The translations under genes and the position numbers were made by a program. Positions 26,869-37,389 of a DNA stretch of 64,000 bases are shown here, one piece after another. Source of the stretch: Colwellia psychrerythraea 34H (lineage in GTDB: Bacteria > Pseudomonadota > Gammaproteobacteria > Enterobacterales > Alteromonadaceae); contig NC_003910.7 of the NCBI RefSeq assembly GCF_000012325.1, positions 4,588,001 to 4,652,000 on the forward strand. Reading direction: 5' to 3'. Position 1 is the first letter of the stretch. Every line of letters begins with the position of its first letter. Under the pieces are notes generated by a model. The model worked only from the letters and a program-made list of their open reading frames with translations. It was not told where the DNA came from and did not search any database.

Positions 26869-27414
26869 CTATAACTTGAAGAAAAGTTCTCTATATACTT
26901 TTAACTCAGCGATCGACTCTTTGATGTCATCTAGGGCTAAGTGAGCCCCCGTTTTAACAACAGACTCTAGTACTTCTGGCTTCCAACGTTTTGCCAGCTC
27001 TTTTATTGTACTAACATCTAAGTTTCGGTAATGGAAATGATCTTCAAAATCAGGCATATATTTATTTATGAATCGTCTATCTTGACCGATACTATTACCA
27101 CACATGGGTGACTTACCTTGAGGTACCCACTCTTGAACAAAAGCTAAGCTTTCTTTAGTTGCATGAGCCAAGCTCACTTCACTGTCGCGGCAACGTTGAG
27201 TTAATCCTGATTTCCCGTGATGTTCAATGCACCATGGATTCATGTTATCTAGCACATCATCAGTTTGGCTAATGGCAAAAATTGGCCCTTGCGCTAAGAT
27301 ATTTAACTCGCTATCGGTAATAATGATAGCGATCTCTAAAATTACATCTTCTACAGGCTCGAGGCCTGTCATTTCCAAATCAAGCCAAATTAAATTACTG
27401 TCGTTACCCGCCAT
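26869..27414 (-). CDS. orn: Oligoribonuclease
   Basis: Orn is the 3'-5' exoribonuclease that degrades diribonucleotides, the last step of RNA decay; it also removes pGpG from c-di-GMP breakdown, relevant to the many EAL proteins here. The 181-residue protein has the DEDDh set: WLDLEMTG with Asp12 and Glu14, the His/Asp of the middle motif ([10 protein letters not shown] region), and [11 protein letters not shown] at the end. The length matches the family. It is divergent from rsgA with 115 bases between them, the same arrangement as in E. coli. Confidence 0.97.
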   Translation of the reverse strand: MAGNDSNLIWLDLEMTGLEPVEDVILEIAIIITDSELNILAQGPIFAISQTDDVLDNMNPWCIEHHGKSGLTQRCRDSEVSLAHATKESLAFVQEWVPQGKSPMCGNSIGQDRRFINKYMPDFEDHFHYRNLDVSTIKELAKRWKPEVLESVVKTGAHLALDDIKESIAELKVYRELFFKL

Positions 27415-27529
27415 AACCTTCCCTTAAAAAAATGCACAAGCATTCGTATATAATTGTTAGTATAATACGCCAGAACCAAGTCGGGTCAAATTAAATATTG
27501 GATCAAATAAAATCGTATGAATAAGTCAC

Positions 27530-28588
27530 TTGTCTAAGGTAAAAAAACTGACCAAAGGTCAGCAAAGGCGCATTAAAGCCAATCATGATAATAGATTACA
27601 TGGTAAAACCACTAAAAATAAAGATAAAGTGCAATGGGAAGATGACGACTTAGGCACTCCTCAGCAAGGCGTTATTATTAGTCGGTTTGGCCAACATGCC
27701 GATGTCGAAAGCGAACTTGGTGAAATATACCGCTGTAATTTACGTCGTTCTATTGGCTCGCTTGTCTGTGGAGACAAAGTACTTTGGCGTCTTGGCAGAG
27801 AAACTCAACATAGTATCACAGGTATAATAGAGGCTGTTCATGAACGTGACTCTGTATTAAGTCGTCCCGATGTTTATGATGGCGTTAAACCTATCGCGGC
27901 AAATATCAGTCAAATCCTCATTGTCTCTTCTGTGTTGCCTGTTTTTAATAGCGATATTATTGACCGCTACTTAGTAGCTGCAGAGCAAACGGGGATTACT
28001 CCTGTTATTGTGCTGAATAAAACTGATTTATTAGACAGTATAAGCGCTGAAGAACAAGAGAATATAGCCAAGCAATTGAAAATTTATCAAGATATTGGCT
28101 ATCAAGTGCTTTACGCTAGCAGTAAGTCTCGCGATGGTATAAGTGAACTAAAAATGCAGCTTGCCCAGCATACCAGTATTTTCGTTGGTCAGTCTGGTGT
28201 CGGGAAATCAACGTTAGTTAATGCTCTCATGCCAGATTTAGGGATATTAACAAAAGAAGTCTCGGACAACTCAGGTTTAGGGCAACATACCACGACAGTG
28301 GCACGCTTATACCACTTTAATGAGGGGGGGGATTTAATTGACTCACCAGGTATTCGTGAATTTGGTTTATGGCATTTAACACCAGAACAAGTATGTCATG
28401 GTTTTGTTGAGTTCTCGGAATTTCTTGGCTTATGTAAATTCAGGGATTGTAAGCATCAAACAGATCCTGGCTGTGCTCTAATCGCTGCAGCAGAAAATGA
28501 ACAAATAAATCCAGCTCGCTTAGCAAGTTTTCAACGTATATTAGCCAGCCTAAATGATAATAAATTAACTTCTCGCTTTAATAATTAA
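27530..28588 (+). CDS. rsgA: Ribosome small subunit GTPase RsgA
   Basis: RsgA is a circularly permuted GTPase that tests the decoding centre of late 30S subunits. The 352-residue protein has an N-terminal basic tail and OB fold (about 40-110), G4 NKTD (163-166), G1 GQSGVGKST (220-228), a DSPG G3 motif, and a C-terminal zinc knuckle with Cys and His ([14 protein letters not shown]). The start is a TTG at 27530, chosen because [13 protein letters not shown] aligns with the E. coli start. psd follows after 10 bases, so they form an operon. Confidence 0.95.
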   Translation: MSKVKKLTKGQQRRIKANHDNRLHGKTTKNKDKVQWEDDDLGTPQQGVIISRFGQHADVESELGEIYRCNLRRSIGSLVCGDKVLWRLGRETQHSITGIIEAVHERDSVLSRPDVYDGVKPIAANISQILIVSSVLPVFNSDIIDRYLVAAEQTGITPVIVLNKTDLLDSISAEEQENIAKQLKIYQDIGYQVLYASSKSRDGISELKMQLAQHTSIFVGQSGVGKSTLVNALMPDLGILTKEVSDNSGLGQHTTTVARLYHFNEGGDLIDSPGIREFGLWHLTPEQVCHGFVEFSEFLGLCKFRDCKHQTDPGCALIAAAENEQINPARLASFQRILASLNDNKLTSRFNN

Positions 28589-28598
28589 GGAAAAATGA

Positions 28599-29492
28599 GT
28601 GTCTTCAAAAAATAGTCTTAGCGATAAAATTAAAATCACCTTCCAGTACATTATGCCTAAACATGCTATTTCACGTTTAGTTGGTAAGTTAGCCGCTGCA
28701 AAAATGGGTTGGTTAACCACTAAGCTGATCAGTATGTTTATTAAAGCCTATGGCATTAATATGAATGAAGCTAAGCTTAAAAAGGCCAGTGACTTTGATA
28801 CCTTCAATAACTTTTTCACTCGCGAACTAGAAGAGGGTGCTCGAATTATTGATAATGATGAGAATACAATCTGTTATCCCGTTGATGGTGCAATCAGTCA
28901 ACAAGGCGATATTATTGATGGGCAACTTATTCAAGCAAAAGGTTTCAACTATAGTGTCACCTCCTTGCTCGGTGGTGACGAAAAAACAGCAGCGCCTTTT
29001 CAAGGAGGGAAATTCTCTTGTATTTACTTAGCACCAAAAGATTATCACCGTATTCACATGCCAATGGCAGCAACCTTACGTGAAATGATTTATGTACCCG
29101 GTGAACTATTTTCAGTTAATCCATTAACCGCTCAAAATGTACCCGACCTTTTCGCGAGAAATGAACGCGTAGTTGCCATTTTTGATACTGAAATGGGTGA
29201 ACTCGCCATGGTATTAGTCGGTGCAACGATTGTTGCCAGTATAGAAACTACTTGGGCAGGTACGATTACGCCTCCTGCAGGAAAAGACATTTTTAGGTGG
29301 CAATATCCTAAAGACGGGGCTGATGCGATTACTTTTGAAAAAGGTGATGAAATGGGTCGCTTTAAACTAGGATCGACAGTTGTTAGTACTTTCGCACCTA
29401 ATATGATTAGTGAATTTGCAACCGATGCTGGCCCTGGTACTGTCACTCGACTTGGCGAAATCTACGCTGCACTAGATAAGAGTGCTTCATAA
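28599..29492 (+). CDS. psd: Phosphatidylserine decarboxylase proenzyme
   Basis: Psd makes phosphatidylethanolamine at the inner membrane. The 297-residue proenzyme has the self-cleavage motif LGST at 257-260; cleavage before Ser259 gives the beta chain and the alpha chain with its pyruvoyl cofactor. Conserved Asp96 (YPVDGAIS) and the [12 protein letters not shown] segment with His150 and His153 are also present. The start is a GTG at 28599 with an AAGGA ribosome site at the correct distance. It lies just after rsgA, as in enterics (where the order relative to transcription also keeps them together). Confidence 0.97.
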
Positions 29493-29638
29493 CGGGCAAG
29501 AAACAGTCAACGAACAAAACTGTTGCTCATTTAGTGTACTCATTATAAGCTTAGAGGAAATACGATCAAATTCGTAACACCTCTAAAACTTATATTCAAT
29601 AAAAGTATAACTAAAACAATTAAATAAGGGACAAGTAC

Positions 29639-30019
29639 ATGGCACAAGAAAATTCCACAGTAAAACCTACACAGGCTGAGTTAACTTTACTTAATGTGCT
29701 ATGGAAAATGGGCCCTGCAACCGTAAGACAAGTTCATGATGTCGTGAGCACAACGCAAAAAACTGGCTACACTACGGTATTAAAAATACTTCAAATAATG
29801 CATGAGAAATCACTGGTCATCCGAGATGAAAGTAATCGTGCTCATGTCTATGCCGCTGCCAATAGCCAAACACAAACACAATCATCACTCATTAAAGACT
29901 TAATTAGTAAAGCTTTTGGAGGCTCGACCTCAAAATTAGTCATGCGTGCTATCGACGACTCAACTAGTGAGCAAGAAATTAATGATATTCGCCAGTTACT
30001 AAACTCTTTAGAAAAGTAG
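29639..30019 (+). CDS. BlaI/MecI-family transcriptional repressor
   Basis: This 126-residue protein is a winged helix repressor of the BlaI/MecI/CopY family. It shows the family start LTLLNVLWKMGPATVRQVHDVV and the recognition region KTGYTTVLKILQIMHEKSLV, followed by a helical dimerisation tail. In beta-lactamase systems such a repressor is cleaved or released when a partner M56 sensor protease is activated. Here the next gene, 18 bases on, encodes an M56 protein, so the two make a bla-type sensor pair. No beta-lactamase gene lies nearby, so the regulated target is not known. Confidence 0.9.
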   Translation: MAQENSTVKPTQAELTLLNVLWKMGPATVRQVHDVVSTTQKTGYTTVLKILQIMHEKSLVIRDESNRAHVYAAANSQTQTQSSLIKDLISKAFGGSTSKLVMRAIDDSTSEQEINDIRQLLNSLEK

Positions 30020-30037
30020 GACCATTAAACTTTAACT

Positions 30038-32140
30038 ATGTTTGAACAATTATTTAACAGCCCTTTTTTATATAGCTTATCGCTAACCTTAGTGCATTTT
30101 TTATGGCAAGGTTTACTGGTGGCGCTTATCTTAAAGTCCTTGTTATATATAATTGATAAGAATAAATCAAAACTGCGTTACACACTCGCTACGTTTGCAA
30201 TGTTATCAAATGCAATACTTGCGGTACTGACCTTTACCATGGTTTACCCTGACACAAGCTCAGGCATTAATAGTTATCTCAGTCCCATTCCCCTTACAAG
30301 TTTAGTAAATGAGTTAACCCAACAAAATGCCTTGTTTACTTATCAAGAATTGTTGCCCTCAATTTTAGCCTATTCATTACCTTACCTGTCATTACTTTGG
30401 CTAGCTACCATTGCAATTCTTTCTAGCAAGCTACTCATTGAAATTCGTAATGTAAATAACTTACCTCTGCATTCGAGCATTTCCCCCTCTTTGGCTTTAT
30501 CAGCCCGCTTTGAAGAATTGGCCAAACAAATAAAGTTAGCTAAAACACCCAGATTACTTATTTCATTGAAAGCTGAAGTACCTATGGCAATAGGGTGGTT
30601 AAAGCCTGTGGTATTGCTACCCGCTAGTATGGTGACCGGACTAAACGCGGCTCAACTTGAAATGCTTATTTTGCACGAACTTGCACATATTCGCCGTCAT
30701 GATTATTTAGTTAATTTTTTACAAACACTGATCGAACTACTGTTTTTCTTCCACCCAAGTGTGCATTGGATCGGCAAGCAAATGCGTAATGAACGTGAAT
30801 ATTGTAGCGATGATATTGCTGTTCAACACTGCGGTGATGCCATAGCTTACGCACACACCCTAACGGATACCGCCTCTTTATGTGCTAAAAATCACTTCCA
30901 TACGATTCCGACCATGGCAATGGCAGCATCCGGCGGTGATTTAAAAGAACGAGTGCTTCGCCTTGTTGATCATCATTGTGCCCCAACAAATAACACCAGC
31001 AAGTGGTTAGCGGCAGTAAGCCTACTTTTAGCGCTAGCATTATTGAGCATGAATCAATTATTGACCATGCCTTTTGCTCAACAGCTAAACAACAAATTCC
31101 CATGGCAAGAAAAAAACAGTATTAACAGTAATATTGCGAGCACAACGATTGCAGCAATGAATTTTAATAAAGACAACACAAGTAATCGGAATACAACACT
31201 GAACAATGATTCGATTGCTCAGCAACTACTCCATCGCGAAGAGACGTTACCTGATGCTTCTGTTGTAGAGTTAGAGAATAATCAGAATGCATTTGCTGTG
31301 AAAAGTAAAAACGAATCAGAGTTAACCACTGCTATTGTAGAGCCTTTGGCTATCAGCAATTATCAAGATACCATCAAAGCAAAGGAAACGGCTCAGATTA
31401 ATCGAAGTGCAACAATTAGCAGTACAAAACAGATAACTGCGGGTGATAACGAGGTACTAACAGCCCTAAGGGTGAAAGTTCAGCGTGATAGTAGAACAAC
31501 ACCTCAACTGACTTCAGCAAAATCAGACCTAAATGTAGCAAAAAATAGTTTATCATCAACAACTAATTTGCAGCCGTTAGCTATTGAAAAATCACAACCT
31601 CAATTAATATTATCATCGATTTCAGCAGACAAGTTTACTGCGCAGCCAGCTATCATTAATTCATCTCAAGAGGGTAATATGCAATTATCCCTCTTAAATG
31701 ATAAAGCGTTAAATAGCAAAAAAGACTCGTATCACAAATTGGCTTATAACCAAGAAGTTAACAAACTAGCCGAACAAAGTGAATTATATAAAGCCTCAAA
31801 CACAGTTAAAGTTGGAAAGGCGAGCGAAATTGAACCATCAAAGCAAGAAGTATTGCAGATGCCAACCTCATTTGAGGCAAAATTACTTAACTCTATTAAT
31901 CCAGTATATCCAAGCCTTGCAAAGCGCCGTGGCCTTGAGATGGAAGTACAAGTAGATTTCATTATAGATCGTGATGGTAAAGTTAAAGATATTAGTTTCG
32001 CGCAACAAAGTAAGCTTATTTATTTCAAATCAGCTATCCGCTCAGCTATTCGTAAATGGCGATTTAGTCCTGCTACGATAAACAACCGAAAGGTTGAAAG
32101 TAAGATGACAAAGATATTCTCTTTTAGCTTGCATGCCTAG
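30038..32140 (+). CDS. BlaR1-type M56 metallopeptidase with TonB-like C-terminus
   Basis: The 700-residue protein is an integral membrane zinc peptidase of family M56. Membrane helices lie near 10-35, 50-70, 108-133 and 317-337. The zinc motif HELAH is at 213-217 and the third-ligand region NEREY at 251-255. The periplasmic part is not a penicillin-binding sensor as in BlaR1; it is a long, low-complexity Ser/Asn/Thr-rich stretch (about 345-610) ending in a TonB C-terminal-type domain (about 615-700, with VYPSLAKRRGLEMEVQVDF). Its partner repressor is encoded just upstream. The signal sensed is unknown; the TonB-like domain suggests an envelope cue. Confidence 0.85.
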   Translation: MFEQLFNSPFLYSLSLTLVHFLWQGLLVALILKSLLYIIDKNKSKLRYTLATFAMLSNAILAVLTFTMVYPDTSSGINSYLSPIPLTSLVNELTQQNALFTYQELLPSILAYSLPYLSLLWLATIAILSSKLLIEIRNVNNLPLHSSISPSLALSARFEELAKQIKLAKTPRLLISLKAEVPMAIGWLKPVVLLPASMVTGLNAAQLEMLILHELAHIRRHDYLVNFLQTLIELLFFFHPSVHWIGKQMRNEREYCSDDIAVQHCGDAIAYAHTLTDTASLCAKNHFHTIPTMAMAASGGDLKERVLRLVDHHCAPTNNTSKWLAAVSLLLALALLSMNQLLTMPFAQQLNNKFPWQEKNSINSNIASTTIAAMNFNKDNTSNRNTTLNNDSIAQQLLHREETLPDASVVELENNQNAFAVKSKNESELTTAIVEPLAISNYQDTIKAKETAQINRSATISSTKQITAGDNEVLTALRVKVQRDSRTTPQLTSAKSDLNVAKNSLSSTTNLQPLAIEKSQPQLILSSISADKFTAQPAIINSSQEGNMQLSLLNDKALNSKKDSYHKLAYNQEVNKLAEQSELYKASNTVKVGKASEIEPSKQEVLQMPTSFEAKLLNSINPVYPSLAKRRGLEMEVQVDFIIDRDGKVKDISFAQQSKLIYFKSAIRSAIRKWRFSPATINNRKVESKMTKIFSFSLHA

Positions 32141-32236
32141 TAGTAATAACGAATAAAGAAATGTTGCAACTCGCCTCATCTTAGCTGTATATCTCCATAT
32201 AGCTACAACTAAATATAAGCATACAAAGGCATATTT

Positions 32237-33241
32237 TTGAGTAAATACCACTCCTTTAATTCAGAGAAAAACATCAAATACAAACTACCAAATGAGATTA
32301 CCTTATTTTGGAATAAAGGCCTATTTGACTCATTTATAGGGATAGATAAAGTAAACATACACTATGCGCAATTTATTCAAGAGCAAGTAGAGTGTCCTAC
32401 GATAGTCATAGTGCCAGGGCGCTGTGAGAGCTACTTAAAGTACCAAGAGCTGTCATTTGATTTATACCAGCAAGGGTATAACATTTTTATCATAGATCAT
32501 CGAGGTCAGGGACTATCAGGACGAATGCTGCTAAACGTAAACAAAGGTTATGTTACAAAATTTCAAGACTATGTGGATGACTTACGGTATTTCATTGAAA
32601 ATATCGTGACACCCAAATCTTCAGAAAAACCATACCTCTTAGCGCACTCAATGGGTGGGACTATTGCCACCCGTTTTATGCAAGACTCTCCAAATGCAAT
32701 TAAAGCCGCCGTGATATCTTCACCTATGTTGGGCTTTTATTCTGGTTTGTTACCAAAGAGCATAGCTAAAATACTGGTAGCCATTAAGCTGAAATTCAAT
32801 AATATTATCAGCAATACGCCATGGTATTTTTTAGGACAAAAAGACTACTCCCCTGTCAATTTTACTGATAATAAATTAACTCATTCAATACCGCGCTATC
32901 AATACTTTGTTGATTTGTATAAAAAGAATAAAATCATCCAACTTGGTGGTGTTACCACTCACTGGTTAGCACAAAGTATCGCGGCTCAAAAAGAGCTTTT
33001 CTCTAAGATTGTTCAGCTTAAGACGCCTATATTATTGCTTCAAGCTAGCGGTGATACTGTCGTTTGCCAACAAGCACAAGATGATTTTTGCCAGCAATTA
33101 CATACATTGCAACCACAATCATGTCCAAATGGCGTACCGAGTAACATTGATAACGCCTTCCATGAGCTATTTTTTGAGACCGATGATCTTAGAAATAAAG
33201 CAATAACACAAAGCCTTGCTTGGTTTGAACAACATACTTAA
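32237..33241 (+). CDS. Alpha/beta hydrolase, lysophospholipase PldB-like
   Basis: The 334-residue protein is an alpha/beta hydrolase of the serine aminopeptidase S33 / PldB type. The nucleophile elbow AHSMGG puts the catalytic serine at 138; the oxyanion loop is in IVPGRCESYLKY; Asp in LLQASGDTVV and His in NAFHELFFE complete the triad. It also keeps the FIIDHRGQGLSGR segment typical of lysophospholipase L2. The start is a TTG at 32237 with an AAGG site upstream; no in-frame ATG lies near. It probably hydrolyses lysophospholipids or monoacylglycerols. It follows the M56 gene by 96 bases. Confidence 0.8.
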   Translation: MSKYHSFNSEKNIKYKLPNEITLFWNKGLFDSFIGIDKVNIHYAQFIQEQVECPTIVIVPGRCESYLKYQELSFDLYQQGYNIFIIDHRGQGLSGRMLLNVNKGYVTKFQDYVDDLRYFIENIVTPKSSEKPYLLAHSMGGTIATRFMQDSPNAIKAAVISSPMLGFYSGLLPKSIAKILVAIKLKFNNIISNTPWYFLGQKDYSPVNFTDNKLTHSIPRYQYFVDLYKKNKIIQLGGVTTHWLAQSIAAQKELFSKIVQLKTPILLLQASGDTVVCQQAQDDFCQQLHTLQPQSCPNGVPSNIDNAFHELFFETDDLRNKAITQSLAWFEQHT

Positions 33242-33275
33242 CGCTTTAAAGTGATGTAAACTAACAGGTAACAGT

Positions 33276-34181
33276 CTATTTTGACTGCTCACTTTGCACT
33301 ACAGAGCTAGGATCTTGATGAATAAAGACTTCACAAGGAGCTAACACTTGGCAAATTTCAGCCTCTATCTCATCGCCTATACTGTGTGCTTCTAATAAAG
33401 ATAAGTTGTCACTCAACTCTAAATGAAATTGGATAAATTTCTGTACTCCTGACTGTCTAGTGCGTAATTCGTGAATGCCCAATGCTTGTTTATGTTTCAA
33501 AACGATAGTTTTTATTTGCGACAATTCTTCATCACTTAACTCGCTATCCATTAACTGAGAAACACTTTGCACCATAATTTGGCCAGCACCAAAAACAAGA
33601 TATAGAGCGACCAATATAGTGAAAACACCATCAGCTTGTAACCATATTCCCTGACTCAATATAATTGCCGCTAAAACGCCTAAGTTTAGAAATAAATCAG
33701 ATTGGTAATGCAATGCATCACCACTGATAATAATAGAGCCAGTACGCTTTATTACGTAACGCTGAAACACAACTAGAATAAGAGTTAATACAATAGAGAT
33801 AATTGTTACCCAAATAGCGACTTCACCATGAACTATCGCTTGTGGATTAAGCAGCCGAGACACACCACTAAAAATCAATAATATGGCAGAGCCAAGTACG
33901 AAAGAAGCTTGTACCAACCCCGCTAGACTTTCAGCTTTACCGTGACCAAAACTGTGCTCTTTATCTGCAGGAGCTAAAGCAAAGCGCAAGATAACAATAC
34001 TCATTATCGAAGCAAATAAGTCTAAAATAGAATCAGTGGTAGAAGCGAGCATGGCACTAGAGTCAGTTACCAACCACGCATACAATTTAATCACCACTAA
34101 GATAAACGCGGTAGACGTAGAAAATATTGCTGCTAGTCGCACCCAAAATGCATAATCGTCTGTTGAGCTTTTTATAGCCAT
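33276..34181 (-). CDS. Cation diffusion facilitator metal exporter (FieF-like)
   Basis: The 301-residue protein is a CDF transporter that exports Zn2+, Fe2+ or similar ions by proton exchange. Six transmembrane helices occupy residues about 15-205, with metal site A residues Asp50 and Asp54 (DSILD) and His158/Asp162 (HYQSD), the pattern of the FieF group, which prefers Zn/Fe. The cytoplasmic domain (about 210-290) has GIHELRTR and the conserved His residues. The length is normal. It lies alone on the minus strand, with a close convergent end to the hydrolase gene. Confidence 0.9.
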   Translation of the reverse strand: MAIKSSTDDYAFWVRLAAIFSTSTAFILVVIKLYAWLVTDSSAMLASTTDSILDLFASIMSIVILRFALAPADKEHSFGHGKAESLAGLVQASFVLGSAILLIFSGVSRLLNPQAIVHGEVAIWVTIISIVLTLILVVFQRYVIKRTGSIIISGDALHYQSDLFLNLGVLAAIILSQGIWLQADGVFTILVALYLVFGAGQIMVQSVSQLMDSELSDEELSQIKTIVLKHKQALGIHELRTRQSGVQKFIQFHLELSDNLSLLEAHSIGDEIEAEICQVLAPCEVFIHQDPSSVVQSEQSK

Positions 34182-34450
34182 TGCTAATCCTTGGAGAAAA
34201 ATTAAAACCTGAAAGTTATTACTTGTTAACCCGAACTCTAATAAATAGATAGTTAAGGCATTGAATTATAACATCTAAACTACTGTAATAGCGCCAGCTT
34301 GATACTTTTTATTAACGTTAGGTAGACTTAAGCTTTAAGTACTGAATATTGTAAATAAATTTAACAATCAAATGAGTAAAAATCACCGGTATATAAATAT
34401 ATATTAAGCGGGGTTCAGGTTCGTTATAATAACAAAAAATTTATTACAAG

Positions 34451-34924
34451 ATGATTGTTATGCTAGATGTTGTTCTTTTTCAACCCCAAATCCCACCAAA
34501 TACCGGTAATATAATTCGCTTATGTGCAAATTCAGGCTTTCGTTTGCACTTAATAGAGCCATTAGGTTTTGATTTAGATGATAAAAAATTACGTCGTGCC
34601 GGTCTAGACTACCATGAATTTGCCGCCATACAGCGCCATGCAAACTTCAATGCTTTCCTTGAAAAAGAGCAGCCAAAACGTGTGCTAGCGATTACCACTA
34701 AAACCAATAACTTTTATGGTGATATCAGCTTTGCAGCCGGTGATTATTTATTGTTTGGTTCAGAAACAGCGGGGTTACCAGAGGAAGTTCGTGCACAAAT
34801 TCCTGACGAAAATAAGCTTAGAATTCCAATGCTAAAAGAGAGTCGCAGCATGAATTTGTCAAACGCAACAGCAGTAATTGTTTACGATGCATGGCGTCAG
34901 CTGGGTTTCCCCAACGCCGTATAA
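34451..34924 (+). CDS. trmL: tRNA (cytidine/uridine-34-2'-O)-methyltransferase TrmL
   Basis: TrmL methylates the 2'-OH of the wobble base in two leucine tRNAs. The 157-residue SPOUT protein has the knot features: [14 protein letters not shown] near the start, [11 protein letters not shown] (motif 2) and [18 protein letters not shown] (motif 3). It could start at 34460, since E. coli TrmL begins at the corresponding ML; 34451 adds three residues. In E. coli trmL (yibK) lies next to cysE-gpsA-secB; here gpsA-secB follows on the other strand, so the neighbourhood is kept. A terminator follows. Confidence 0.93.
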   Translation: MIVMLDVVLFQPQIPPNTGNIIRLCANSGFRLHLIEPLGFDLDDKKLRRAGLDYHEFAAIQRHANFNAFLEKEQPKRVLAITTKTNNFYGDISFAAGDYLLFGSETAGLPEEVRAQIPDENKLRIPMLKESRSMNLSNATAVIVYDAWRQLGFPNAV

Positions 34925-34948
34925 CAAAAAATCATATCTTTATTATAA

Positions 34949-34995
34949 AATAACTGTAAATCAAATTATGATCAAATTTACAGTTATTCTTTTTA
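34949..34995 (+). terminator. Terminator after trmL
   Basis: A perfect 13-bp AT-rich stem (34949-34961 with 34976-34988) is followed by CTTTTT. It lies 24 bases past the trmL stop, in the convergent gap with gpsA. Confidence 0.7.
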
Positions 34996-35005
34996 AAATT
35001 TCTTT

Positions 35006-35044
35006 AAAGTACTTATTTAAGGTACTTATTTAAAGTATTTCTTT
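35006..35044. repeat. Short tandem repeat, three 13-base units
   Basis: Three units of 13 bases lie head to tail (AAAGTACTTATTT, AAGGTACTTATTT, AAAGTATTTCTTT). They sit just downstream of gpsA's stop on its 3' side. They may be a product of slippage. Confidence 0.5.
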
Positions 35045-35058
35045 TAAATGTGATTAGA

Positions 35059-36063
35059 TTACTCAAATTTCTTATCACGAGAAAGTAAATCAGCCGCTGC
35101 CAACTTAGCATCTTTTCCGCGATAAAGTACCTGATATACTTGCTCAACAATAGGCATTTCAACATCATGTCGCTGGGCAAGCATATAAACTTCTTTGGTA
35201 TTTCGGTAACCTTCAACGACTTGACCGATATCAGTTATCGCTTGTTCAACTTCTTTGCCTTGACCTAACGCTAAACCAAATCGACGATTACGCGATTGAT
35301 TATCCGTACAAGTCAGTACCAAGTCACCTAAACCTGCCATGCCCATAAAAGTAGCGGGCTCAGCGTTTAATGCTAAACCTAAACGAGTCATTTCAGCCAA
35401 TCCACGAGTGATTAACGCTGTACGTGCATTTGCACCAAAGCCAATACCATCAGCTATACCTGCGGCAATAGCGATAACATTTTTAACCGCTCCGCCGAGC
35501 TGCACGCCAATAAAGTCTTTATTAGAGTAGACTCGAAAACGTTTTTCACAATGCAGTAAGTCAGATAATTCAGCAACAAACTCATCGTCCTCAGAAGACA
35601 ACGAAATAGCCGTTGGTAAGCCTGAGGCCATTTCTTTAGCAAACGTTGGGCCAGATAAAACAGCTAAAGACACTCTATCGCCAAGTACTGTTCTAGCAAC
35701 GTTTTGCAATAAATCACCGGTTTGTGGGTCAAGCCCCTTAGTTGCCCAAGCAATTTTTGCATTCTCGGTTAACATAGGTTTAATTTGCTTTAGCATATCT
35801 GCAAAAGCATGGCTTGGCACTACCACTAACAGGTTATCACTCGCTTGCACTGCTTTTTCTAAATCTGCTTCTAGTGCTAAATTTTCAGGGAACGGGCAAT
35901 CAGCAAGATACTTATTATTTTCTCTATCTTGCTCCATTGCAGCGACATGATTATCATCACGTCCCCATAACAAGGTTTTATGACCATTTCTGGCTAAACA
36001 AATTGCTAGCGCAGTGCCATAAGACCCTGCACCTAACACTGTAATTTTTGCAGCTAAAGACAT
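35059..36063 (-). CDS. gpsA: Glycerol-3-phosphate dehydrogenase [NAD(P)+] GpsA
   Basis: GpsA reduces dihydroxyacetone phosphate to sn-glycerol-3-phosphate, the backbone of phospholipids. The 334-residue protein has the Rossmann start [12 protein letters not shown] (residues 9-20), the substrate region [18 protein letters not shown] with the catalytic lysine (KN), and the conserved GLGDLVLTC and SRNRRFG segments. The length is normal. It is the last gene of a minus-strand operon rhodanese-grxC-secB-gpsA, the order known in E. coli, 48 bases after secB. No cysE follows here. Confidence 0.97.
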   Translation of the reverse strand: MSLAAKITVLGAGSYGTALAICLARNGHKTLLWGRDDNHVAAMEQDRENNKYLADCPFPENLALEADLEKAVQASDNLLVVVPSHAFADMLKQIKPMLTENAKIAWATKGLDPQTGDLLQNVARTVLGDRVSLAVLSGPTFAKEMASGLPTAISLSSEDDEFVAELSDLLHCEKRFRVYSNKDFIGVQLGGAVKNVIAIAAGIADGIGFGANARTALITRGLAEMTRLGLALNAEPATFMGMAGLGDLVLTCTDNQSRNRRFGLALGQGKEVEQAITDIGQVVEGYRNTKEVYMLAQRHDVEMPIVEQVYQVLYRGKDAKLAAADLLSRDKKFE

Positions 36064-36111
36064 ATAAAACCCTATTTATAAGCTAATGTTACTTTTGTAT
36101 ATTGCTACTAA

Positions 36112-36609
36112 CTAATGTGTTTCACTACTTTGTGCCACGTTTTCTTGTGTTGCACGTTGTTGTACATAAGAAGCGTATAATCCTTCAAAGTTAACCGGTG
36201 TTAAGTTAAATTGTGGGAAAGAACCACGGTTAACTAAGCTTGCTACCGTTTCACGAGCATACGGGAACAATGTTGTAGGACAGAAAGCGCCAATTGTATG
36301 TGCTAATTGTGCTTCAGGTAAGTTGCCAATAGTAAAAATACCCGCTTGTTGTACTTCAGCTAAAAAGGCAGTTTTATCTTCCACTGTAGCAGTAACCGTT
36401 ACCGATAAAACAACTTCATAAGTATTGTCAGCTAGCTTAGTTGAACGTGTATCAAGATCTAATTGGATTTCTGGTTTCCAATCTAATTGAAATACAGCTG
36501 GAGAATTAGGCGTTTCAAAAGAAACATCTTTAGTGTAAATACGTTGAATTGCGAATTCTGGAGATTGTTGTGCTGCTTCACTGTTCTCTACTTGATTTTC
36601 TTCAGCCAT
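36112..36609 (-). CDS. secB: Protein-export chaperone SecB
   Basis: SecB is a tetrameric chaperone that keeps preproteins unfolded and hands them to SecA. The 165-residue protein shows [19 protein letters not shown] and the SecB core through [19 protein letters not shown] and [13 protein letters not shown]. The start is placed at 36609 ([11 protein letters not shown]) because the conserved region begins soon after and a GGAG ribosome site precedes it; a longer frame upstream would add 34 residues that fit no SecB. The acidic C-terminal tail is present. It lies 38 bases after grxC. Confidence 0.97.
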   Translation of the reverse strand: MAEENQVENSEAAQQSPEFAIQRIYTKDVSFETPNSPAVFQLDWKPEIQLDLDTRSTKLADNTYEVVLSVTVTATVEDKTAFLAEVQQAGIFTIGNLPEAQLAHTIGAFCPTTLFPYARETVASLVNRGSFPQFNLTPVNFEGLYASYVQQRATQENVAQSSETH

Positions 36610-36647
36610 GAGTGGCTCCTTTATTATATTTTTTCTAATTGAATTTA

Positions 36648-36908
36648 TTATTTTGCGTCTAAAAGCGCATCTAATTGAGTATTTCTTTCTAAGGCGACTA
36701 ATTGATCGCAACCGCCAATATGAACATCATTAATGAATATTTGTGGCACTGTGTAGCCACCATTAGTGCGTTCAATCATGGTGCTACGCATTTCCATATC
36801 ATCATCAATCTTAATTTCATTATATTCTGTCTGTTTACTCTTTAATAAGGCAACAGCATGAGTACAATAAGGACAATATTCTTTGGTATATATTTCAACT
36901 TTTGCCAT
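36648..36908 (-). CDS. grxC: Glutaredoxin 3
   Basis: GrxC reduces disulfides and glutathione adducts with GSH. The protein is 86 residues with the dithiol active site CPYC (12-15), the TVPQIFIND cis-proline segment and GGCDQL for glutathione binding. I put the start at the ATG at 36908 ([15 protein letters not shown]); a start three codons upstream is possible. The gene lies between the rhodanese gene and secB, as in E. coli (yibN-grxC-secB). Confidence 0.96.
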   Translation of the reverse strand: MAKVEIYTKEYCPYCTHAVALLKSKQTEYNEIKIDDDMEMRSTMIERTNGGYTVPQIFINDVHIGGCDQLVALERNTQLDALLDAK

Positions 36909-36963
36909 TTTAATCACTCTTTATTTTCTATTTAAACGGATAGCGAAAATTGCAGTAAATATT

Positions 36964-37389
36964 CTATTTAGCTACAGGTAAACCTGCACTAGTCCAGCTA
37001 TTCATGCCACCTTTAAGTACGCTAGCTCGAGTGAAACCACCTTTATATAAATCATTAGCAATTTGCACAGCACTCATACCCGCAGCACATACTACTATGA
37101 TGGGCTTGTCTTTATATTTTTCAAGACTAGTGAAGTCATTTTTGTTGATTTTTTCACTTGGTAAATTGATTGCATCGAGAATATGTCCCGCTTTAAACTC
37201 TTTTTCCTTGCGGATATCAAGCGCAATACCTTCTTCCTTATTCATCAAAAAAGTTAAATCTTGAGTACTGATTTGTTTAATCGGTGACATTTTCATTTTA
37301 ACTGTCGTGACGATTATCATTACCACTAAGGCAACCCAAACCGCGCTCAGCATGCCATTATCGCTTGCAAAAGTAATTAATTGTTCCAT
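36964..37389 (-). CDS. Membrane-anchored rhodanese domain protein (YibN-like)
   Basis: The 141-residue protein has one N-terminal transmembrane helix (about 14-32) and a cytoplasmic rhodanese domain (about 38-138). The active-site loop CAAGMS places the persulfide cysteine at 101, and GHILDAINLPSEKI and SVLKGGMNSW are typical rhodanese segments. It should bind or transfer sulfane sulfur; its true partner is not known. It is the ortholog by position and layout of E. coli YibN, first gene of the operon leading to grxC, secB and gpsA, and is divergent from gpmI. Confidence 0.88.
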   Translation of the reverse strand: MEQLITFASDNGMLSAVWVALVVMIIVTTVKMKMSPIKQISTQDLTFLMNKEEGIALDIRKEKEFKAGHILDAINLPSEKINKNDFTSLEKYKDKPIIVVCAAGMSAVQIANDLYKGGFTRASVLKGGMNSWTSAGLPVAK

